Positions 45,315 through 54,134 are shown, numbered from the stretch's first letter. The stretch is DNA of 64,000 nucleotides from Spirosoma endbachense (GCF_010233585.1 NZ_CP045997.1:7736654-7800653); one strand, 5' to 3'. Notes: generated from the letters alone by a model not told the origin. Program-made: numbers and translations.

Positions 45315-48185
45315 ATGAATAAACGCATTACGATTCCTAAAAAGTTAGAAATGATTTTAAATCAAAGTCCTGACATTGAAGCGATTGTTAAAAAAACCGC
45401 CACAGATTTTGCGCCTATATTTAGAGATAATAAGCTGTATTTTTTTGAAGATTATACTGATCATGGTATAGAGCATATAGAAAATGTTTTATCTGCCGCT
45501 GAAAATATAATTGTAGATAACACTTTTAATATTATTACTCCCAATGATGTATCAGCTCTAATTTTATCTGTACTTCTACATGATATTGGGATGCATACGG
45601 GGTTTGAGACTTTTAAGTCTATAATTGAAAATCATGCATATGATGATGTTATGGTAAATAGTATTGATTCTAAAACATGGAGTGAATTATGGGAGGAATA
45701 TTTATCCGAGGCAAAAAAATTTAGTACAAAACAAAGGTTAATGATATTTGGGGATGAATCATGGGAGTTTAAGATTCCAAACCTAGCCAGAAAGAACTCT
45801 TTAGACGGAGATGATAGAAAGCTTATTGGGGAATTTATTAGGAGGCATCATGCAAGACTATCTCATGAGATCTCTCTAAAAGGAGGTATCGTAGGTGCTG
45901 ATAATAATTTTGTCCCATTCGCAGAAGGTATTAATCCAGTAATAGCAAAAATTATAGGGATTGTTGCCCGTAGTCATGGAATGAATTTACGAGATACATT
46001 CGTGTATCTGAGAGAAATAGGAGACATTTCATGGAAAAAACCATTAGACGTAAACGTAATATTTTTGATGGTCGTTTTGAGGATTGCTGATTACTTTCAG
46101 ATAGATGCAAGTAGGGTAAATTCTAATTTATTAAAATTAAAAACTTTTTCAAGCCCATTGTCTATACTTGAACATGATAAACACCTTTCAATTGAATCAA
46201 CTTCGGAATGGCATGATGACCCTGAAAGCCTTTTTGTACTTGCAAAGCCATATACGAGTTTACTTTTTTTAAAAGTAAACTCTTTACTTAAAGACATACA
46301 GCATGAATTAGACCTTTCATGGGCTGTCTTGGGAGAAATTTACGGTAAAGAACCTTTAGATAAACAGCTTAAAATTAAATATAGGAGAATAATATCAAAT
46401 CTTAATAAAGAAAGCACTTTTCTGAAAAACGTTAATTACGTTCCTGAAAAAGTAAATTTCGAAGCTGATTCAGAGCTGATCAAACTTCTAATAGCTCCAT
46501 TGTATGGTGAAAATCCATCGTATGGCGTTAGAGAATTAACACAAAACTCTGTTGATGCTTGTAAAGAAAGAGAGTATGAAGAAGCTTTAAATGATAGTAT
46601 ATATACCCAAAATATTGAAATAAATATATATAAAAAGAATGAAGATTATTTTTTTACTATTTTAGATAATGGTAAAGGAATGAATCTATTCGAAATAAAA
46701 AATTATTTTCTAAAAGCCGGGTCTTCTTTTAGGAAAAGTTTAGATTGGAAACAACGTTTTACGGATGATTCTGGAAAAGCTCTCATCGAAAGGACAGGTA
46801 GATTCGGAGTAGGAGTACTTGCAGCATTTCTTATTGGGAACGAAATAGAAGTAACAACCAGAAGTATGAATGAAAAAACTGGTTATACATTCAAAACGTT
46901 GATAGATACAGAGCAAATAGAAATTAATCGAGACGTAAAAGCTGAAATTGGAACAAAAATTTCTATCAAAACTACAATGGAGGTTGCATTGCAATTGCTT
47001 AGAAATAACGTTACTTGGGATGCATGGTATCGTCTAAAGACCCCTAAAATTCATTTCATTTCTAATTTAATTCAACATCAAAAAGACTACTATTCTAAAT
47101 ACGATAATCCTAGCAGAGATGAACAGTTGTCAGATAATTGGCATAAATTGGATATAGAAAAGTTTGGAGTTGTTCATTGGCATTATCCAGTTGAATCTGT
47201 AATAGGTGACAATGTATCACGAATTGATAATTATAAAGAAAGATCCAATTATGTACTTTGTAACGGTATATTGATACCCTTTGCAAATATTTTTAATTTG
47301 CCGAAAACACGCCTTAAGGAATTAATTCAAATTTCTCCGCGTGTAAGTATATTTGACCGTGATAATAAGTTGCCAATAACTTTAAGTAGAAATAATTTTG
47401 ATGGAGATTTGCCTTTTATTAATGAACTATATCTTGATATATATAAAGATTTATTGGCTAAATTATTATGTTACAAAACAAAGTGTGATGTTAAAGACGG
47501 ATCTATTAGGATAGACCATAATCGATTTACACATCCAGGTGTGAAATCTGGATTTGCTTTATATTTTTCTAAGGATGGGTTTACTATAAACTATCCGTAT
47601 ATAAGAAAGAAAATTATGGGGAAGTATAATTTTATTAAGCTTAATATAGAAACAAAAGATAATAAGTATCATGCACAATATTCGATTCCTGAATTAGAAA
47701 ATGTAATGTATTTTTATCAAATAAATGCTTTTTCTTCAATAAGTTCTTTTAAAGAAGTGATTGATCCTTATTATTATTATGGAACAGTAGGAGGTAGGAT
47801 TTTTCTTAAAAAAGAATTGTTCAGCTCTATTTTCCTGCCACAGAAAAATATATTGAGATATAAACTTCACTCAGCTCATAAAGAAGCGTGGGAAAAGGGT
47901 AAGTGGGTAGCGATTGATTATGATTATAATCAAAACTTAGTCATTGATATGAATGAAGTGACTAATAATGATAGAATACATTCTATAATAGTGTTCGAAG
48001 GAAAGTCAATGCCATGGTACAGAGTTGATGATATAGGCAGTAAAAACGCATTATTATTTGATATACTTCTAAAAAAATATTTGAGAGACGATGTTGTTAT
48101 ACCTTATGAGATGTCTGATAGACAGGCCTTGTTTCCAGATGCGTTTCTTGAACTTGAACCCTATATGAGAAAGTATATTCAGTAG
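45315..48185 (+). CDS. HD-hydrolase / Hsp90-like ATPase fusion (candidate defence protein)
   Basis: 956 residues, strongly AT-rich. HD domain: DHGIEH (~48-53), LLHDIGMH (~90-97), RRHHARLSH (~177-185) and LRIADYFQID (~254-263) supply the usual metal-binding His/Asp set. GHKL/Bergerat ATPase: ELTQNSVDACKERE (N box, ~406-419), DNGKGM (G1, ~452), GRFGVGVLAAF (G2, ~494) and GTKISI (G3, ~550). The C-terminal ~380 residues are Hsp90-like middle-region or unknown. No signal peptide. Related HD-HATPase proteins exist, but I know no assigned function. Cargo position beside the att site suggests anti-phage activity; this is inference. Confidence 0.8.
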   Translation: MNKRITIPKKLEMILNQSPDIEAIVKKTATDFAPIFRDNKLYFFEDYTDHGIEHIENVLSAAENIIVDNTFNIITPNDVSALILSVLLHDIGMHTGFETFKSIIENHAYDDVMVNSIDSKTWSELWEEYLSEAKKFSTKQRLMIFGDESWEFKIPNLARKNSLDGDDRKLIGEFIRRHHARLSHEISLKGGIVGADNNFVPFAEGINPVIAKIIGIVARSHGMNLRDTFVYLREIGDISWKKPLDVNVIFLMVVLRIADYFQIDASRVNSNLLKLKTFSSPLSILEHDKHLSIESTSEWHDDPESLFVLAKPYTSLLFLKVNSLLKDIQHELDLSWAVLGEIYGKEPLDKQLKIKYRRIISNLNKESTFLKNVNYVPEKVNFEADSELIKLLIAPLYGENPSYGVRELTQNSVDACKEREYEEALNDSIYTQNIEINIYKKNEDYFFTILDNGKGMNLFEIKNYFLKAGSSFRKSLDWKQRFTDDSGKALIERTGRFGVGVLAAFLIGNEIEVTTRSMNEKTGYTFKTLIDTEQIEINRDVKAEIGTKISIKTTMEVALQLLRNNVTWDAWYRLKTPKIHFISNLIQHQKDYYSKYDNPSRDEQLSDNWHKLDIEKFGVVHWHYPVESVIGDNVSRIDNYKERSNYVLCNGILIPFANIFNLPKTRLKELIQISPRVSIFDRDNKLPITLSRNNFDGDLPFINELYLDIYKDLLAKLLCYKTKCDVKDGSIRIDHNRFTHPGVKSGFALYFSKDGFTINYPYIRKKIMGKYNFIKLNIETKDNKYHAQYSIPELENVMYFYQINAFSSISSFKEVIDPYYYYGTVGGRIFLKKELFSSIFLPQKNILRYKLHSAHKEAWEKGKWVAIDYDYNQNLVIDMNEVTNNDRIHSIIVFEGKSMPWYRVDDIGSKNALLFDILLKKYLRDDVVIPYEMSDRQALFPDAFLELEPYMRKYIQ

Positions 48186-48190
48186 ATACC

Positions 48191-48256
48191 TTATTATAAA
48201 TTTCCTAATTAGATTAATGTTCGTGAACATTAATCTAATTAGGAAATTTATAATAA
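48191..48256 (+). terminator. very long perfect palindrome after the HD-Hsp90 gene
   Basis: Two perfect 32-base arms (48,191-48,222 and 48,225-48,256) separated by only two bases, starting 5 bases after the stop codon. The arm includes CCTAATTAGATTAATGTTC. It probably acts as a terminator, but the arms are far longer than needed. Confidence 0.75.
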
Positions 48257-48443
48257 TTCAATTTTTGAGGAAGTGATTCACCATCTCTTTATTGCTTGAG
48301 CTATTTTAACATACTCATTTAATTTATTTTATAATTGCACAGGGCTTGTGACTGTTGAATTAAACTTTACTACCAAACTTCTTCCCAAAGAAAGCTAACA
48401 TGCCGTTTTCGTTGTAGTCCAGCTTTACCCTTTGCTGTTTAGC

Positions 48444-49463
48444 TCAAAGCGCTTGGTAATTCTTTAACGAAGCCTCTTCTTCGTTGTCCTGCTCTAGATC
48501 GTCTTTGGTCGCTTCGGGTAAAGGTACGGGAGCCGGGACTGTTTCGTTCTTCTTCGACTTGCTTTCAATGTACTTCACTAAATCAATAAAGTGATTATAG
48601 CCTGTGATGTCGATAATGCCTGTACCTGGATTGCCGTTTACCTCTGTGACGTAGGTTTGGCTCAGCTTCTCTCGAATCAGATCTACGCCCGCAAACTCTA
48701 AACCCACCGCTTTAGCTGCCTTGATGCACATAGCCGTTTCTTCACTGCTTAAGCTGATAGTTCGACCGTTACTACCTTTGGAGAGATTGGCCCTAAAATC
48801 TCCCTGGCTGGCCGTTCGTTCCATGGCTGATACTACTTCATTGCCGACTACGATAGCGCGTATGTCGGTCGGATTGCCGCTACTACTATTATGCGCGTTA
48901 ACAAAGCGTTGTAGCTTGACGGGAATATTTGCCTTATAGAAACTTTCCATTGTCGTGTTAGCCGCTAAGGGTGTTTCCAAAATAGATACCCCGGCTCCTT
49001 GAGAACCGGTGAGCTGCTTAGCAACTACGGGCAAACCTCCTGCTTTATCAATGGCAAAAGCAACATGGTTCGACCGAACGGCAAACACCGTTAATGGGGT
49101 ACGTATATTACTGGCACTAAGCACCTGACTGGTCCAAAGCTTGTCATGAGCTACCAAGAGACCAATTGCCGTTTGGAGACTATAGACCTTCAGATTCTCA
49201 TTCAAGTGGCGTAGGATGGAAACGCAAAGTGGTAAGTCTGCACCAATTCGGCTAATGATTGCATCGAACGAAGCGGCAAACAGTCGGGTTGGACTTTCCA
49301 AGTCCGGTGAACCATTAAAGATGCGATCATAGCCATTGACTTGTTCTGAAATGAACAAATATAGGTTACGTGGGTCATGTACCTCGTAGGTGTGACCAGC
49401 ATCCGTAATGGCTTTGATTAAATGCTTAGAGGGTGTGCCTGTACTCAAGATTAATAGTTTCAT
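48444..49463 (-). CDS. RimK-like ATP-grasp ligase
   Basis: 339 residues. A ~95-residue N-terminal pre-ATP-grasp region (LLILSTGTPSKHLIKAITDA) is followed by the ATP-grasp core: DKLWTSQVLSASNIRTPLT, GGLPVVAKQLTGSQGAGVSI (ATP-binding Lys and glycine loop), DIRAIVVGNEVVSAMERTA and FAGVDLIREKL...VTEVNGNPG (metal-binding Glu/Asn). The C-terminal ~45 residues are Lys/Glu/Pro-rich. RimK-like ligases add amino acids to a protein or peptide; the target here is unknown. The same frame continues 24 codons past the TGA stop. Confidence 0.85.
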   Translation of the reverse strand: MKLLILSTGTPSKHLIKAITDAGHTYEVHDPRNLYLFISEQVNGYDRIFNGSPDLESPTRLFAASFDAIISRIGADLPLCVSILRHLNENLKVYSLQTAIGLLVAHDKLWTSQVLSASNIRTPLTVFAVRSNHVAFAIDKAGGLPVVAKQLTGSQGAGVSILETPLAANTTMESFYKANIPVKLQRFVNAHNSSSGNPTDIRAIVVGNEVVSAMERTASQGDFRANLSKGSNGRTISLSSEETAMCIKAAKAVGLEFAGVDLIREKLSQTYVTEVNGNPGTGIIDITGYNHFIDLVKYIESKSKKNETVPAPVPLPEATKDDLEQDNEEEASLKNYQAL

Positions 49464-49476
49464 CGATTGTTATCGT

Positions 49477-49584
49477 TTAGAAAGTGGAAAGTGAATTGTG
49501 TCTGGTTTGCTTAGCGATTGCGGGTTCATAATGCGCCCAATAATTGTGTTCAAATCCGGCCAACATCTCAAAAGTCAAATTCAT
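49477..49584 (-). CDS. 35-residue hypothetical peptide
   Basis: ATG at 49584, TAA at 49477-49479. Sequence begins MNLTFEMLAGFEHNYWAHYE and is weakly basic at the end. It overlaps the 40-residue frame upstream by 17 bases and fits the direction of the primase-RimK block. Support is limited to position and an open frame. Confidence 0.3.
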   Translation of the reverse strand: MNLTFEMLAGFEHNYWAHYEPAIAKQTRHNSLSTF

Positions 49585-49690
49585 ATATTCGGAAAAGTGC
49601 CTTTTTTAGAATTTCCAAAATGCTAAAGGGCGGGGGCAATTGACGGAAGAGAGTGCTTTTTTGCGTGTTTTTCGATGTTAATGTGTTCAT
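49568..49690 (-). CDS. 40-residue hypothetical peptide
   Basis: ATG at 49690, TGA at 49568-49570. It begins MNTLTSKNTQKSTLFRQLPP and ends in a helix-like ILEILKKALFRIYEF. It lies in the 360-base gap between the primase and RimK-like genes on their strand. No family; weak support. Confidence 0.3.
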   Translation of the reverse strand: MNTLTSKNTQKSTLFRQLPPPFSILEILKKALFRIYEFDF

Positions 49691-49823
49691 TTTTAGATTC
49701 TTAATCATTTAAAAGGGTGCAACTTTTTGAAAAAATTTATTTTATTGATTATCAGCCTATTGCCTTTTACGGTGCTCTTGGATTGTAGAGAAGCATAAAA
49801 AATGGAAAGTGGAAAGGGAAGAA

Positions 49824-50708
49824 TTAGCGAGTGCTATGGCTCAAGGGACTTTCCAGCCAGAACTCGTTAAAGTCTTTGTGTCCCGCGTATAGTGTAGAGT
49901 GGTCTACAACACAAATCCCTGTGCTGGAAAGTCGTTCCAGTGTCGTTCTGCCAGCCGTGTCGTTATCCAAATAGGCGTTTACCCGCTCGTATTTTTTGAG
50001 CAATGGGAAAGCACTTTCCAAATTTGTGGTTGAGTTGAGTACTACCGTGGGGAAAGTCGGTGATTGCAGACGGTAGTATTCTAAAGCGGATAGGAAATCG
50101 AACACGCCTTCAAAGAGGTTAAGGTTACTAGCCTGTTGAGCTGCTATAAGCGTATAGCTTGCTGGTCCTATATTCCGTTTAGCCCCAACTCCATTACGGA
50201 GTACATACCCACCCTTATCGTTGGCAAAACCTAGCGCAAACAGATTTTTTTCTCCCTGTTGATAATAGATTTCCTTACAATACCGCCGAGCGGTTGGAAA
50301 GCTGATTTTACGACTTTCCACGTAACGAACTAGCTGCGTATTGGAAAGTAATTTGACCGAGCGAATAACAGTTTGAGTAATAGGAGTACGAATAGGCCCA
50401 CTAAATGAAAAGTCAGACTTACTTTCTAATCCGGCAAGTTGGTTTAACTCTTGAACAGCCTGAGCGAAGCTACAGCTATTGAGTTGCTGCACTAACTGGA
50501 TTACATCATCTCCGGTCTCGCTCGCGCCAAAGTCTTTGTATCGGTTAATAACTGTATTCACCCAAAACGAGGGGGTACTTTCTGGTCTAAACGGTGAGTA
50601 ATATACGAGCCGTTGTCCGTGCTGACTGACTGGTCGGATACCTTTAAAAGCTAAGTAGTCAGTAATCGCTACATTCTTGGCAACTTGAACAGTGTGAGGG
50701 GCAATCAT
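49824..50708 (-). CDS. DnaG-like Toprim primase of the island
   Basis: 294 residues. The N-terminus mimics a CHC2 primase zinc ribbon (YYSPFRPESTPSFWV, YKDFGASETGDDVIQLVQQL), but all zinc Cys/His positions are lost. The Toprim domain is clear: LNLFEGVFDFLSALEYY and VNAYLDNDTAGRTTLERL give the Glu and DxD metal residues. Such degenerate CHC2-Toprim proteins are common in Bacteroidota mobile elements. It lies 327 bases downstream of the VapE-type helicase gene, with the iteron-like region between. Confidence 0.82.
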   Translation of the reverse strand: MIAPHTVQVAKNVAITDYLAFKGIRPVSQHGQRLVYYSPFRPESTPSFWVNTVINRYKDFGASETGDDVIQLVQQLNSCSFAQAVQELNQLAGLESKSDFSFSGPIRTPITQTVIRSVKLLSNTQLVRYVESRKISFPTARRYCKEIYYQQGEKNLFALGFANDKGGYVLRNGVGAKRNIGPASYTLIAAQQASNLNLFEGVFDFLSALEYYRLQSPTFPTVVLNSTTNLESAFPLLKKYERVNAYLDNDTAGRTTLERLSSTGICVVDHSTLYAGHKDFNEFWLESPLSHSTR

Positions 50709-50773
50709 TTTAGCTTTTCCCTTTGTGGGCTTTTTGTGGTATTTAAGTTTTTAGGGATTTTTTACTGACTACC

Positions 50774-51028
50774 TTACTACCAGCATTAGTAGTAAGAAGT
50801 AGTAGGATGGTAGTAGGATTAAACTTACTACCTAGAATGTGGCTTGATTGAACGTTTGAGACGTTTTTACGCTATGGTAGTAAGGTAGTAAGATAAAAAT
50901 CTTAAACTGTGCAGATTATTAAACAACGATCTCACAGTCAGCCCTTTGTCTTTTCGGTTAATCGCATTTGAAAAGCACAGCGGTAGTAGGACTAAGCTCA
51001 CTACCGTCTTACTACCTATGCTACTACC
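50774..51028. repeat. iteron-like GGTAGTA/TACTACC cluster, candidate island origin
   Basis: About eleven copies of GGTAGTA(A/G)G or its complement CTTACTACC occur in ~255 noncoding bases, at about 50,774, 50,786, 50,798, 50,809, 50,825, 50,877, 50,885, 50,981, 51,000, 51,011 and 51,021. The gap at 50,893-50,935 is AT-rich. The cluster fills the space between primase and helicase genes, a usual place for a satellite origin. Confidence 0.65.
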
Positions 51029-51035
51029 GAAAGGG

Positions 51036-52349
51036 TTATGCTTGGTTACTTTTCTCTTTTCGTTCTAGATCAGAGCGTTCCCGCACTGCCCAGACATAAA
51101 CTGGACTAGAGCCACTAACTTTTTTGTTGAAGCGAAGGAACTTAAGCTTTTTCAGCGCCTCCCCTAATTGTTTGGGCCGCATTTTCTGCCGTGTATACCC
51201 CTCTAGATTCGTTTGAATCATCGATGTAGTAAGAAAGGCTGAAGCCCATTCACGGTTCTCGACTGGTTCGAAGTATTCTAGTAGCAATTCGTATTCGGGC
51301 GTATGAATTTGGAAAGCCTCATTATTCGAAAATAGGGTAGCTGTTTCTTCTGCTGTAAACCAGTAGATATAGCCTTCTCTAAAGAGCTGGTAAGCTTCAG
51401 CCCATGCTTGATCAATATCAAGCGCTAGAGCGGCTTGAATATCAATAGTATATGCTTCAAATGGCAAGAACCGACGACTGCCAGTTGGATCGGTTAAGAA
51501 GTCATTGCCGTTGACACTTGCCACAAACGAAGCGATACGAGGCATTTCAGAGGAAAGTGCGTCGTAAGGTCGGCGGATGGTAATGTTACCCTGAGTGATT
51601 AGGGTCTTGACGGTTTCTGCATCACGTTTGTTAAGGCTACGTAATTGGTCGTCAAGATTGACGATAAACTTTTCCCCTAGTAAAATCAATGTGTCTTTGT
51701 TATCTAGACTGATCTTACCACAGAACAGGTAACGTATCAGAGCTGGTGGACATAGCAGGTTAAGCCATGTGGTTTTGAATGCACCTTGATCGCCGGTTAG
51801 CACTAAACACATTTGGTTCTGACATCCCTCGGGGTTGAACGCGTTAGCGATGCTGGCTACCATCCATTTCGTTAAGCTCAAACAGAATAACTCATGGTTC
51901 TCCGTTTGTACAGTTCTTGCCAATGCCTGAATAGCTGGTTGGCCAGTAGAACTGAGGGCGGGTAGCTGGTGAAAATACGCATGTAAGGGGTTGTATTGGG
52001 GAGTAAAGTCCGACTTGAGAATGACTTTTATTTTTTCAGGGCTTGTAGCTATGCCCATTTCATTCTCAATCTGTCGGATAATGGTATTGAGGTCATAATC
52101 ATCCAGTGCTTCAAATTTGGCATTGGCTTTATACCCCCATTCAATCCGACCATTAAGGACATTATACCGGAATTGAAAGCGGAAAGAAAGATATTCCTCA
52201 ATGATTTTCCGTTTGCTCTGGATAGCAGGAGATGCTGGAGCCGATTCGGCAAGCACTCTTTCTTTCTTCTTTGTGGGCACTACTTTCCCATTTTTAGCTG
52301 GTAAATCTGTGGTTATCATTAAATTTGCAGTGACATTAATAAATTTCAA
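51036..52349 (-). CDS. VapE-type virulence-associated E helicase/Rep
   Basis: 437 residues. Superfamily 3-like P-loop LTGDQGAFKTTWLNLLCP, Walker B FIVNLDDQLRSLN, then the diagnostic VapE segment VKTLITQGNITIRRPYDA and the sensor SVNGNDFLTDPTGSRRFLPFE. The N-terminal ~100 residues are charged and helical. VapE proteins serve as replicative helicases of phage satellites and plasmids, often next to a primase as here. The start follows a hairpin, so it may have its own promoter. Confidence 0.87.
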   Translation of the reverse strand: MKFINVTANLMITTDLPAKNGKVVPTKKKERVLAESAPASPAIQSKRKIIEEYLSFRFQFRYNVLNGRIEWGYKANAKFEALDDYDLNTIIRQIENEMGIATSPEKIKVILKSDFTPQYNPLHAYFHQLPALSSTGQPAIQALARTVQTENHELFCLSLTKWMVASIANAFNPEGCQNQMCLVLTGDQGAFKTTWLNLLCPPALIRYLFCGKISLDNKDTLILLGEKFIVNLDDQLRSLNKRDAETVKTLITQGNITIRRPYDALSSEMPRIASFVASVNGNDFLTDPTGSRRFLPFEAYTIDIQAALALDIDQAWAEAYQLFREGYIYWFTAEETATLFSNNEAFQIHTPEYELLLEYFEPVENREWASAFLTTSMIQTNLEGYTRQKMRPKQLGEALKKLKFLRFNKKVSGSSPVYVWAVRERSDLERKEKSNQA

Positions 52350-52363
52350 AAGTTGAATTGAGT

Positions 52364-52389
52364 AAGCCCCGCCAATATTGGTGGGGCTT
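52364..52389 (-). terminator. possible terminator between integrase block and VapE
   Basis: 13-base inverted repeat AAGCCCCGCCAAT / ATTGGTGGGGCTT with one mismatch and no loop bases. It lies between the small coiled-coil gene and the VapE start. The T run on the minus strand is weak. Confidence 0.5.
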
Positions 52390-52396
52390 CTTTGTT

Positions 52397-52588
52397 TTAG
52401 TTAGATGGCGTTAGTAGTGCCATCAATTGACGGTTCTGCCTTTTTAATCTCTGCATGTCTTCCCGCAAGTCTTCTAGTTCTACTAGTTGATAGCCTATTA
52501 GAATCGTTTGTCGATGAATACGAGCTTTCAATACATCAAGATCATTAGGCAAATCGTCCGAGAATGAAGTATTAAACATGTTGTTCAT
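52397..52588 (-). CDS. small coiled-coil protein next to integrase
   Basis: 63 residues, 3 bases after the integrase stop. The C-terminal two-thirds is a heptad-like coil (LVELEDLREDMQRLKRQNRQ). Could be an excisionase or recombination accessory by position, but no DNA-binding motif is seen. Confidence 0.5.
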   Translation of the reverse strand: MNNMFNTSFSDDLPNDLDVLKARIHRQTILIGYQLVELEDLREDMQRLKRQNRQLMALLTPSN

Positions 52589-52591
52589 GAG

Positions 52592-53851
52592 TTAACTGGC
52601 TTGTTGGTTTTGATCGTTTTGAATCCGTTTAAACTCCTTAATAACCGTTTCTCTGCGACCTTTATAATAATGTTGCTCAGTCATATATGCATGAGAATGG
52701 CCCATCATAATAGCTGTTTGATCGAGTTTAAAACCTCGTTCATCGGCAAACATGGTGAAGGTTTTACGGGCTAAATGAGTATGCAATGTTTCTTTAATCC
52801 CGGCCACGTTACCAATCACTTTTAACCACTTATTCATTTTCTGATTGCTTAAAACAGGTAGTAGCACCCCTTTTAAGCGGCATATAGGATGATATCTGTA
52901 CTTATCCAGAATGGCTAGGGCTTCAGGAAAAAGAGGCACGAATGATTGTTGGCCCGACTTTTTACGATCTTTCAGAATGCATTGAATATCATCGACCGTA
53001 ATCAGGTAATCTTTTGTCAAGCTGGCTACATCTGTATATGCTAGGCCCGTATAACAGCAGAAGAGAAATATGTCCCGTACTTCATTGAGTGTCGTTTCGA
53101 CAAAGTGCGTTTGTTTAACTTTCTCCAGATCGACCATTGTCAGCGTCCTTACTTCTTTTCGCTGTTTATTTAGCCGAACCGATTGCAGTACATTACGGTC
53201 ACACCATTCATAGGCTACGGCATAATCTAGGATGGCTTTTAGAAACTGGATCGTCTTAATGGCATAGTTATGCCCACTTTTCCGATCACCTTTCATATAC
53301 ACTAACAGATCATGCTGAACGGCAGGTTTTAAGGTATCCAAGCTGGCATCTTTGCCGTAATTGATCGTTACAAACTCGCTAATTATTCGGCCATACCGTT
53401 GGTATTGCTTGAGAGAACTGAGGGAAAGCCCATTGCCCAAAAGTTTAGCTTTCTGTTCGGTCCAACGGGTGATAGCTTCGATAATGGTAGGGGTATAATC
53501 ATCATGCCCTCGTAAGCCCAAAGCAATATCTCTGATTAAAGTAGGATCTAAGCTTCGTCCGGTTAATTCCCGCTCTTTGAAGACTTTTAAAATGCTCGCT
53601 TTCAGATCCACCACACGAGCTGTATTGTAAGGATCACCAGCAATATGAAGAGTTTTTGAGTTAAATTGACTTGGCTTTAACTTTATTCCTAATGACTTAA
53701 ATGGGCTGTTTTTGCCGCAGCATCGTACCCGAAAACCAAGCATGCTACTTTCTTTTCGGACAAAAATGGTGACAGTGCAAGCGGCAAATTTGATTGATTC
53801 ATCGCGTTTGGCTCTTCGCTCGGCTTTAGTGTAGTCTTGTTTGAAAGGCAT
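52592..53851 (-). CDS. int: tyrosine-type integrase of the island
   Basis: 419 residues, typical Bacteroidota arm/SAM-like/catalytic layout. In the catalytic domain the first Arg position reads CYTGLAYTDVASL (Ala instead of Arg), as in many Bacteroidota element integrases. HxxR is in HTHLARKTFTMF, the second His in MMGHSHAYMT and the Tyr in EQHYYKGR. It should recombine at the tRNA-Arg 3' end. It is in the middle of the island rather than next to an att site, which is unusual. Confidence 0.9.
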   Translation of the reverse strand: MPFKQDYTKAERRAKRDESIKFAACTVTIFVRKESSMLGFRVRCCGKNSPFKSLGIKLKPSQFNSKTLHIAGDPYNTARVVDLKASILKVFKERELTGRSLDPTLIRDIALGLRGHDDYTPTIIEAITRWTEQKAKLLGNGLSLSSLKQYQRYGRIISEFVTINYGKDASLDTLKPAVQHDLLVYMKGDRKSGHNYAIKTIQFLKAILDYAVAYEWCDRNVLQSVRLNKQRKEVRTLTMVDLEKVKQTHFVETTLNEVRDIFLFCCYTGLAYTDVASLTKDYLITVDDIQCILKDRKKSGQQSFVPLFPEALAILDKYRYHPICRLKGVLLPVLSNQKMNKWLKVIGNVAGIKETLHTHLARKTFTMFADERGFKLDQTAIMMGHSHAYMTEQHYYKGRRETVIKEFKRIQNDQNQQAS

Positions 53852-53918
53852 AGATGTACATCTTACAATTTGGAAATAGCAAAGCCCTATGGCTTGGATG
53901 CGATAGGGCTATTTGCTT

Positions 53919-54134
53919 TTACAGGAGATCAATAATGGGAATGTCAAAAACAGTCGCTACCCTCTTTAACTCATCAACAGTGGGTACTAAACGGCCCTTC
54001 AAGAGGAGGCCAAATCGTTTCGAGTTAATCTCAACCTTTCTGTAGAAGTCGCGGTCAGTCTTAATTTTAAACCCGAGCCGGGCTTCATAAATTTGTATTG
54101 CTTGTGCAATTGGAGATATAATATCGGACGACAT
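53919..54134 (-). CDS. small Xre-like DNA-binding protein
   Basis: 71 residues. FYRKVEINSKRFGLLLKGRL and VPTVDELKRVATVFDIPIIDLL fit a short helix-turn-helix of the Xre/Cro type. It starts 126 bases from the divergent larger regulator and is upstream of the integrase gene, so it is the likely Cro-side of the island switch. Confidence 0.7.
   Translation of the reverse strand: MSSDIISPIAQAIQIYEARLGFKIKTDRDFYRKVEINSKRFGLLLKGRLVPTVDELKRVATVFDIPIIDLL

Noticed and set aside
49727..49798. TTG-started 23-codon frame on the plus strand resembling a lipoprotein signal peptide
   Set aside because: Too short, opposite to the operon, and AT-rich sequence often gives hydrophobic frames by chance.
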